A stretch of DNA of 64,000 bases. It comes from Isoetes taiwanensis. Lineage: Eukaryota; Streptophyta; Lycopodiopsida; Isoetales; Isoetaceae. Under the pieces are notes generated by a model. The model did not search any database. It saw nothing but the letters and a program-made list of their open reading frames with translations, and was not told the DNA's origin. Both the position numbers and the translations under genes were made by a program. Where the stretch lies: the NCBI GenBank assembly GCA_021234155.1, contig JAJEKV010000019.1, positions 1,250,339 to 1,314,338 on the forward strand, in the 5' to 3' direction. Of the stretch, positions 55,436 to 64,000 are shown piece by piece; the first letter of the stretch is position 1; the number at the start of each line of letters is the position of its first letter.

Positions 55436-58400
55436 CGCCCTACATTGCGATTTTCGTGACCACCTCCTAGGCCAATTGACTCACGAGTGTGTTGGACATA
55501 AGATAGTTTGGCTTCTTCTTGAGAAGGGGTGGCCTTACGGCCACAAAACTTGGTCCCTAGGGCAATGTCGGCGTTAAAGAGTCCATTGGCGAGCCGAATC
55601 ACGGTTACGGAGAGGGAAAGTTGCCCGTCGTTGCCCGGGGCCTTGGAGAGGACTTTTGGGGCAAGGCTGCTTCCGGGTGGTTTTAGGGTCCGTGCTCTGG
55701 CGTCAACATCCCCCTCTCGTCAAGACCGCGGCGCCAAGGTCCTAGTCGAATCGACAAGGATAGAGCCTCCGAAGCGTAAACCCTATGAGTTGCGAGGTTC
55801 TAGCGGGGTTTGCGTTTTGGGTGCCGAGTTTTGGTCTTTTGCACTTGGGGCGTGGCGATCACATGCGCGATTGAAGCACGCGAAGCAAAGGGAGGCAGCG
55901 GAATGGAGTTTGGACCTATACTCCTCCGTTGTGGCGGTCGAAAGTCAAAGGCCCACTTTTGCGGTAGCAAGACATTAAATAAATTAAGTAATTAATGCAT
56001 AGTGCGGACTTAAATTCTGATTTTTTGTCGGCTAGCTTCCTAAGTCATCGCCAACATCTGAGCCAACTTTCAAAAAAATTTGGATATGGTTTAGATCAAG
56101 CGGTTTGCACTAGAGCGGTCAGGGCAGCTTTGTTGTTGGGCAGCCCCGTGGCACACTTGCCCAAGTCAAACAAGGCCGGGACCTTGCAAGTCCTCCTCAT
56201 TAGAGGGAGAGTCAGAACCCGAGGCGAGCCCCAAAAAAGCTTCAGAGGCAGACCTTTCTGGCGGCCTTCCGCCCGGGGCGTCGCTAAAGACCACACTCCG
56301 GATCTCGGTTCCGTGTCCGGCCGTTGAATCCTTTGTTCCGGGGAACACGGTCGAGAAGGTCAAAAAAAATCCAACATCCGTCGGGAGAACATATCAAACC
56401 GGAAGTCTGCTGCGGCAGCGTAGAAACCAAAGTGTTTTGTCGTTCGGACATTCGGGAGGCTCGAAATGCCGATCCGACTTTGCCACATCGTCAGGAATGC
56501 CAAAATTACCCTAGGGACCAAGTTATACGGTCGGTTTTGCAAAAGAAACAAACACTTACGCCCTACATTTGCGGTATTCGGCCACCTCCTAGGCCAATTG
56601 ACTACGAGTGTGTTGCACATAATATAGTTTAAAGCGCTTCTTGGCGGTTTGGGAGAGGAAGTTGCCCGTCCGTCGCCGGGGGCCTTCGGAGAGGAATTTT
56701 GGGGCAAAATTTTGCTTCCGGGTGGTTTTAGGGTCCGTGCTTTCGGCGTCAACACCCCCTCTACATCAAGACCTACGGCGCAAAGGTCTTAGTCAAATCG
56801 ACAAGGATAGAGCCTCCGGCGTAAACCCTATGAGTTGCCGGGTTCTAGCGGGGGTTTGCGTTTTGGGTCTTAGTTTTGGTCTTTTGCACTTGGGGCGTGG
56901 CGATCACATGCGATTGAAGCAGCGAAGCAAGGGGAGCCCAGCGGAATGGAGTTTGGATCCACGTACTCCTCCTCCGTTGTGGCGGTTAGAAGTCAAGGGC
57001 CGCTTTTGCAATAGCAAGACATTAAATAAATTAAGTAATTAATGCATAAATGCGGACTTAAATTCTGATTTTTTGTCGGCTAGCTTCCTAAGTCATCGCC
57101 AACATACAGGGCCAGCTTTCAAAATTTTTGGATAAGGTTTAGATCAAGCAGTTTGCACTAGAGCGGTCCGGCGACTGTTGTTGGGCAGCCAAGTGGCACA
57201 CTTGCCCAAGTCAAACAAACAAGGCGGGACCTTGCAAGGCCTCCTCATTAGAGGGAGAGTCCGAACCCGGGGCGAGCCCCAAAAAAAACTTCCCGAGGCG
57301 GCCTTTCTGGCGGCTCACCGTAGAGGCGTATGCTAAAGACCACACTCCCGGATCTCGGTTCCGTATCAAAGCCAGTTTGAATCCTTTGTTCCGGGAACCT
57401 GGTCAGAAGGTCAAAAAATCCAACATCCGTCCAGGAGAACATATCAAACCCTTGAAGCGTCTGCGGGCGACAACGTAGAAACCAAAGTGTTTTGTCGTTC
57501 GGACATTGCGGAGCTCGAAATGCCGATCCGACTTAACCACATCGTCAGGAATACCAAAATTACCCTAGGGACCAAGTTATCACGGTCAATTTTGCAAAAG
57601 AAACAAAACTTAAGCCCTACATTGCGGTATTGACCACCTCCTAGGCCAATTGATTTCGGTGTGTGTTGCACATGATATAGTTTGGCGCTTCTTGAGAAGG
57701 GGTGGGCTTACGGCCACAAAACTTGGTCCCTAGGGCAATGTCGGCGTTACGAGTCCATTGGCGAGAGCGGATCACGGTTCGGAGAGGGAAGTTGCGTCCG
57801 TCCGTCGCCGGAGACCTTGCCGGAGAGGAATTTTGGGGCAAGCTACTTCCGGGTGGTTTTAGGGTCCGTGCTCACGGCGTCAACACCCCCTCTACATCAA
57901 GACGGCGCCAAGGTCCTGTCAAATCGACAAGGATAGAGCCTCCAAAGCGTAAACCATGAGTTGCGGGTTCTAGCGGGGTTTGCGTTTTTGGGTGCCGAGT
58001 TTTGGTCTTTTGCACTTGGGGCGTGGCGATCACATGCGATTGAGAACGAAGCAAGGGAACCAGCGGAATGGAGTTTGGACTGTACTCCTCCGTTGTGGCG
58101 GTTAGAAGTCAAGGGCTTTTTGCGGTAGCAAGACATTAAATAAATTCGTAATTAATGCATAGTCTTGGACTTAAATTCTGATTTTTGTCGGCTAGCTTCC
58201 TAAGTCATCGCCAACATACTGAGGCCAACTTTCAAAAATTTTGGATAAGGTTTAGATCAAACGGTTTGCACTAGAACGGTCAGGGGCGACTGTTGTTGGG
58301 CAGCCCGGCTGGCACACTTGCCCAAGTCAAACAAGGCGGGACCTTGCAAGGCACCCTCATTAGAGGGGAGAGTCGAACCCGGGGCGAGCCCCAAAAAGCT

Positions 58401-58720
58401 TCCCGAGGCAGCCTTTCTTGGCGGCGCTCGCCCGGCGTCGCGCTAAAGACCACACTCCGGGATCACCGGTTTCCGTATCCGGCGGTTGAATCCTTTGTTC
58501 CAGGAACCTGGTCAGAAAGGTCCAAAAAATCCAACATCCGTCCGGAGAACATATCAAACCCCTGAAGCGTCTGGCGGCGGCGGTGTAGAAACCAAAGTGT
58601 TTTGTCGTTCGGACATTGCGGAGGCTCCGAAATGCCGATCCGACTTCGCCACATCGTCCGGAATGCCAAAATTACCCTAGGGACCAAGTTACACGGTCAG
58701 TTTTGCAAAAGAAACACTTC
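55436..58720 (+). repeat. Tandem array of three 1.05-1.12 kb units
   Basis: Units start at about 55436, 56560 and 57611 with the words ccctacatt and cacctcctaggccaattga. The partial end of an earlier unit lies at about 55370-55435 (ccaaaattaccctatgg). The opening returns once more at about 58721 before the sequence leaves the repeat pattern. Internal landmarks match the left-edge unit at 1-1121. There is no shared reading frame. Confidence 0.9.
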
Positions 58721-60819
58721 GCCCTACATTGCGGTTATTCTGACCACCTCCTAGGCCAATTGACTTCTGAGTCGTTGCACATGAGATAGTTTGGCCCTTT
58801 CCGGATCTGTCGGGACCTTGCAGGTGTCCTACGCCTAGGGAGGATGTTGGCGAGAATCTGGAACCTTAAAACCACGGGGAGGCGGCTTGTCGGCGTCCTC
58901 CCCAAAGGCGCGGCGATGGGCCGGCGACTTCCCCTTCGGAGAATCCTTGAACCATTTATTCCAATGGACTCGAGCGCTTGGCGTTATCACGGGGTTACAA
59001 GTTTAGCGGGCAGAAGACCACCCCATCTCCAAGAAGCTCCAAAGCCTCATATCCGACACTCCACGTAGTCAATTGGCTTTGGGCGTGGAATCTGCCATGT
59101 GTGGCGTTCATGTTCCCTTCTTTGGAGAAATTGGCCGTGTAACCTGGTCACTAGGGTAATCTTGCCATTCGGACATAATGGAGAAGTCAAATCGCCATTC
59201 AGGAGACCCACGAGGAGGCGGATTGTTCCAAAGGGAAGCATTGATCGTGAAAAAATCATATTCTTTGTGGAGATTCTAATTCTGCGTGAAGCGTCACGTG
59301 CAATCGACTGCTTAGTGACCATGTCACGGTCAATTTCTCAAAGAAAGGAACTAGGATATACACCATTTATGTTGTCTTTATCTAAGCCATGCAGCGGAGA
59401 ATAATATTTTGGCGTTCCACCCTTATCTCCATCTTCAATACTTGACATACTTGGCTTTGTTTGTCATCATCTAGGCAAGAATCGCTCCATCCTTTTCTTT
59501 CTCTACTCTTTGGTTTTGATTGTCATCAACTATCTCGACATTATCTAAGCCATGAGTTAAATTCGAGCTCATAACCCTACCCCAAGAGAGGCGGACCCCA
59601 TCGAGCGCAACCAATTAATCGATATGTCCCAGGTGAGATTACACATTCAATTGGGATTTTAAATTTCTATATTGATAATCCTTATTGACCGATTTGAGCA
59701 TAGGATCTTGATTTTTGCAATGCTATGTAGATGAGTGCAGCAATCATATGCAAGAGGAGATCTTTGCTATTCCCACTTCAATCAAGACCGAGCCTATCTA
59801 ACAATAACATCCTTAGATTGAATATGAGAATATAAGTATAAGAAATGCTAGAACAAAGATAGCGATTATAAAAAGATCAAAACTTGAACAAAATACTCAA
59901 ATATTCTCAAATACTTATCCAATGTAAACCGGTACACTCGAATACTTATCTAAATAAACTTGAATACAACGTGATTAGAGTACAAATATCACGCAAAAAT
60001 GTCGAGATCGTGAGGTTGCCTCAAAGGTGGAAGAGGAACACCTCACACTCAATGTCGTCGGCACATCCAATAATGCCTTCAAAGAAATCCGACTCCTGCA
60101 AATAATTTGCCAACTTCTCTCCAAATCTTGGCGGTCGCGGTATTATCGGGGCAAGCTATTGTATTCATTTCTCTTCTTCTTCAACAGCTCTAGCTGGTCT
60201 TCTATTTCCTCTAATGCTTCATCTTACTGGCGCATAGTTCTGGAGGATTTACGTGGCTTGGCGGCACCACGATCAACCATACTCAAAGCGTCTTTTCCAA
60301 TGGCGTTATTATTATAGTAGGGGCGATGCATCCTGCATCCTCACATTAGAAAGAGCTACAAATAAGGGCGAAGAGCGATAATGAACAAGGAGTGATTGCG
60401 GAGAAAGGAAATACAAAATGTAACCTTAGATCGCTCAAAGGCGCACGGGATGCTTGCTAGAACTAGATGTGAAGCGGCCAAGCTCTTGTTGCCTCAACCA
60501 AGAATATTTGAAGCGGCTAGGGTTTTGGATGTCAGGCTTTGTAGGTACAATTAACTTTTTTTTTTTTTTTTTTTTTATGTTTTGCCAGCGTCGATATTGG
60601 CCCGTTTTGTCGGTATATCCGTCGAGCATCGGCGTTTATCTTGAGCGTCGATTATCGGCGTAAACTCTATAATATTTCGGAGCGGGCGGAAAACCCATGA
60701 CCTATTTCGAGCAAGCAAGAAACTTGGAGGAAGCGTTTATTCCGCGATTTTTGGCCCCATCGGTCTTGAAGCCCATTTCCTTTGCCAAGCAAGCTCCAGA
60801 AGGTATGTGCTTGGATCAA

Positions 60820-61295
60820 CCATCTCTTTTTTGAATCCATGCTTGTTTTTCAAGTTTTTGGGCTTTATGTTCTTGTTGTTTGTTCTTCCCATTCTCATCA
60901 ATCTTGGCCTCTTTTAGTTAATTCTTCCATCCCTTTCCATTTTGATCCCTTCCAATGTTTCTATCCTCATATTTGCCATGCCCTTTTTTATTCTTGCTTC
61001 TTTGCTCTTCCAAATTATTGCTTCTTCTTTCTTCTTCCAAATCCCTCCCTCTTCTATATTCTTTTCCGAATTCTTACATCCCTTTCTCTCATCATCTCTT
61101 CCTCTATTTCTTCTTCTTCTATTTCTTCTTCATCATCCTCCTCCACTTTTTCTTCTTCTTCCTCCTCCTCCTCCATTCTTCTTCTTCGAATTCTTTTTCA
61201 TCATTAGTTTTCCTCTTGATTCTTCCTCTATTCTTTTCTTAGTCGATGAAGGGCGGCTTCCTTTGTTTTTTTTTTTTTTTTTTTTTTTTATGCAA
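60820..61295 (+). repeat. Pyrimidine-rich tract, copy B
   Basis: This matches 3216-3690 in order and in most words, with small length differences in the homopolymer runs. Its long open frames are artefacts of composition. Confidence 0.85.
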
Positions 61296-62674
61296 GGTCG
61301 ATGAGCGACCTTGCAATGTTTGTTCTTACTTAGTTTAATATTTTTTTCTAACCATTGGATGTCTTGTTTTGCATGCATAACTCCTAACAAAATCGTTGCT
61401 TTTCTCGCGAGCGACAACGAACACCTTGTACTTATTCGGGGTAAAATTTATTTTTAATACGTTTAAGTTTAATGCTTTGTTTAGGTTTAAAAACTTGGGG
61501 AGACTTGGGCAAGGGGGCATGGTGGACTCCACCTTGAGTGGAGGGACTAAGTGCTTGGGTCCAAGCTCACCTACTCTTAATAAATTTATTTGCTAATGTA
61601 TTTAGGGTAATCCACGAATCCTTTTTTTTTTTCTTTGTATTTTTTATGCATTGTCGATAAATTAGTTTAATTTGGTTTTGTAGGTATGGCCCCAAATGTG
61701 AAGACACAAATGCTTAGTGAGATTAGGCGTGTGCTCATAAATGAGATATGTGCCAGCGAAAGTCCCGACGAGGCATAAACCCGGTCAACGTCTCGACCAT
61801 TTTGTAAGGCATGTCCAAAGGAAGTGTCAAAATGAGTTAGCATGCCACAAAGCATCCAACCACCGAGCACATAGCACAGGGAATCAGAGTTCGCTCCAGC
61901 CTTAAAATCCACCTCGATCGGTCCTTCCAGTATTTGCACATCCAAAATCGGTTACCCTATTGCAACAGCTCCGCACCAATACATGCCACACAGGTTCTTT
62001 GATCTTCTTCTTAGCTTTGATTTGAATTATCCTAGCTTTGATTTTCTTCGATCTAGCATAGCACAGACATGATCCAGCATAATAGCACAGGCATAGCTTC
62101 GGCTTGCCTTTTATCCACGATCATGTAGGTCAGATCAGACCATGTAGTCCAGCATCAACAACATCAAGAATCAGGCATCAATCAAATCATTTCGGCATGT
62201 CGAAGATGCAATCAAAACCCCAGCATACACAGCCCAGCCAGATATTTGCCTTGCAATTCCATCCGACCCGCAATTTGTCTCCGTTTTGCCACGTAGTTTT
62301 GCTTCGACCATGACTTGCGGGGATTTGGCCCATAACCGCCTGCCCAACATCCCCCACTTTCTGCACAAGGATTCAGTACATCATCGGCAAGACCAACACA
62401 GATTTTCGACATATCAGGTTTTGGATTGCTTTTGATTCTTTTAGACAATTTTATGTCCCAAAAAGAAGGAAACAGGCTTTCATTTTTTGTTAACCAGCAT
62501 AGCAGCTTTTATTTTCACAACTTGTGCTTCAGCTTTGCTCCACAAGCCTCTGCCGTAGCTTTGATCTTCTGATATCCCAAAATACGATTCACGAGTTCTC
62601 GCTCACGAATTTTTCATAGCCAATATCTGGCGGACACCGGCTCGATTGGCGGCTCGCTTGGAAGGTTTTACGCC

Positions 62675-62941
62675 ATGATCAGACGGGCTCGGTGCAAAAA
62701 TTCTACCACACCTGGTGGGGATCTTCTCAAGCAGTTCCTTGAAATTAGAGATAAACTTTGCCCACGTCTCTCAGCAGCAGAACATGATACGCTATCTCCT
62801 GCCTTGGAACATACAATATTTGCCTCTAGTGTTATGATAGAAGCTCAACGGTTCCTTCAAATACTGATTACGCTTTCTTCCAAGACCCTGTCGAATTGCC
62901 CTACAGAGCCATCACCCTCTTCGGGCCTTGTCGCGAGATAG
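62675..62941 (+). CDS. Possible middle part of the LINE ORF1, copy B
   Basis: The open frame matches the one at 5048-5335 over EIRDKLCPRLSAAEHDTLSP and beyond, with a different first 25 residues caused by small changes at its start. It ends where copy A also loses its frame. Confidence 0.4.
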   Translation: MIRRARCKNSTTPGGDLLKQFLEIRDKLCPRLSAAEHDTLSPALEHTIFASSVMIEAQRFLQILITLSSKTLSNCPTEPSPSSGLVAR

Positions 62942-63159
62942 CGATATCTGAGGCCCGATCACGGGACTTGGCGGGCCGAGAATGCCGCGAGGGCCCGAGC
63001 TAGGGCGGACATGAGCACATATGCGGGGACTTAGGCGGCTCGGCCTCATGCAAGGATACCATAATGGCCCGATGTCACGGGTAACTCGAGTTCAAGCATA
63101 GACCGCAATTTTCACAAGCATGGGAGGCGGGTTCCATCACCAGATAGGCGATCCGAGCA

Positions 63160-63568
63160 AGATAGAGGACTTAATCTACGCGCCAGTGGGGCTACGAGAG
63201 CGGACTCTTGCTCGGATCTTTGAACAAAAGCTGCAAATTTTTCAGCGATATCATGCACATTCAGGCTGACCTAGTATTGCCATAGCGGCCCGAGTTGGGG
63301 CCCGAGAGACGGACCGACCTCCTCATATAGCCGTACACTTGGCACCTCTCGGGACCCGATTATATGTGCTCCGGCCACGGCGATCATTTGAAGAATACTA
63401 GATTCTGGAGTTCGGGAGGATCTCTCCCACATCTGATTAACTAAGCGGACGGGGAGTTGTGTAAAGTCCAGAGGCTCGGATCTGAGAACAAATGGGCGGT
63501 GTCTGAGGGGGGCACAGCTTTCATTCGCGACCACTGGCCTGAGCACCCTTGGATGGGATATGCATAGT
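63160..63568 (+). pseudogene. L1-type ORF1p RRM/CTD, frame-broken copy B
   Basis: The same pieces as 5545-5951 can be found in shifting frames, such as PHIAVH, FIRDHWPEHPWMGYA and the stop at 63566-63568. Six or more indels relative to copy A fall at CAG or CTG words, so the breaks may not be biological. Confidence 0.6.
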
Positions 63569-63813
63569 GCCTTATTAGTTAGCTCTTTTTGTTATTTATT
63601 TCATGTTTTGTTACGGGGCTTCGTCTCCATGCTGTACTTTGTTTAGGCTTAGGCCTTTTTGTTCTGTTGGGGGGCTCATGCCCTCTTTCTTTATTCTGGT
63701 CCCATAACCCGATAGGGTTCTCGTGGACGATAAAAAACTTATCTTATCTTATCTATCCATACTAATAAATCGAGACATATTGCTTAGACAGGATGCCATT
63801 CATTGCTCATATG

Positions 63814-64000
63814 TGTTACAGACCAAGAGCAAGTCGTGCTTGCAGGCCTTGGAACCCAGAGTCTGCCTTGGGAATGCCACGGGGTGGCCTGGGAACGTTT
63901 CGAGAGTACTTACCGCCTAGGGGCGACATGGGGTTATATTTTTAAATGGGTAAACTTTCGTATGTTAAGGTGGCTTTTAATTAAATTATAAAGTTCTCTT
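63814..64000 (+). mobile_element. Start of a gypsy LTR, cut by the window edge
   Basis: This begins tgttacagaccaag and matches 6214 and 10736 onward (words gcaagtcgtgcttgcagg, ggtggcctgggaac and taccgcctagggg). Its preceding flank (gatgccattcattgctcata) is the same as at copy A, so both derive from one insertion. Confidence 0.8.

Larger units (their letters stand above)
61683..63763 (+). mobile_element. ORF1-only LINE (HAL1-like), copy B
   Basis: This is collinear with 4082-6147. It keeps the 3' UTR without visible change (63557-63737) and the TTATC tail at 63738-63755. The ORF1 RRM and C-terminal part (about 63160-63568) are recognisable, but frame changes coincide with CAG and CTG sites of copy A. 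No ORF2 is present here either. Confidence 0.65.
57617..64000 (+). repeat. Copy B of the duplicated 6.4 kb segment
   Basis: This is collinear with 1-6384 in direct orientation and cut by the right window edge. It contains the third array unit, the diverged unit end, the pyrimidine tract, the LINE and the LTR start. Compared with copy A it has more changes at CAG and CTG words in the ORF1 region (62930-63500) and fewer in the LTR start (63814-63900). Confidence 0.9.

Noticed and set aside
1-64000. The two 6.4 kb copies as LTRs of one giant retrotransposon
   Set aside because: They contain a LINE and another element's LTR, start inside a tandem array, continue past the window edge, and the interval between them holds a host gene and many unrelated elements.
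1-64000. tRNA or rRNA genes
   Set aside because: I saw no cloverleaf box A and B pairs or conserved rRNA words; a covariance-model scan would be needed to exclude short ones.

Overview
The window looks like transposon-dense nuclear DNA of a land plant. I see one apparently intact host gene in 64 kb: a six-exon gene on the minus strand (45190-48731) for a KING1-like SnRK1 gamma subunit, a plant-specific type of CBS-domain protein. Plant origin is also supported by a transposon-borne fragment of a plant-type ATG18/BCAS3 autophagy gene, fragments of a Deg8-like chloroplast protease, and chromodomain Ty3/gypsy elements. Two non-LTR families look unlike the usual angiosperm set: an L1-type ORF1 with RRM and C-terminal domains, and a LINE resembling those common in invertebrates. 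I therefore lean to a fern, lycophyte or other non-angiosperm, as inference only. Layout: 1-6384 and 57617-64000 are two direct copies of one segment. Each begins in ~1.1 kb tandem units and runs through a pyrimidine-rich tract into an ORF1-only LINE with a TTATC tail and the start of a gypsy LTR. 6214-11651 is a rearranged gypsy element with an inverted integrase copy. 11960-14870 holds a Helitron helicase tail and Deg8-like exon fragments on the same strand. 15.1-16.8 kb has a MITE, a local duplication and two hairpins. 16.8-18.9 kb is featureless. 19.6-26.9 kb is a decayed chromodomain gypsy element (gag, protease, RT, RNase H, integrase, chromodomain, probable 3' LTR). 27.1-28.9 kb is an L1-type ORF2 fragment. 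29.0-39.8 kb is a tandem dimer of a ~1.65 kb hAT-related repeat, each monomer interrupted by a different DNA transposon: a 3.9 kb element with TA target duplication, and a 3.6 kb hAT-type element carrying ATG18-like exons. 39.8-45.2 kb has no recognisable gene. The KING1-like gene follows, then a 5'-truncated LINE with an AAAT tail (49.0-51.9 kb), two minisatellites (52.6-53.6 kb), a GC-rich CGTCG-rich island (54.7-55.3 kb), and the second tandem array leading into the second copy of the 6.4 kb segment. How it fits together: the only gene likely to make a functional host product is KING1-like, which in plants is linked to the SnRK1 energy-sensing kinase. Everything else is mobile or mobile-derived and mostly frameshifted. 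Many differences between the two 6.4 kb copies cluster at CAG, CTG and CG sites and are not C-to-T changes. This looks like sequencing error at methylated cytosines, so some of the apparent decay of transposon genes may be artificial.
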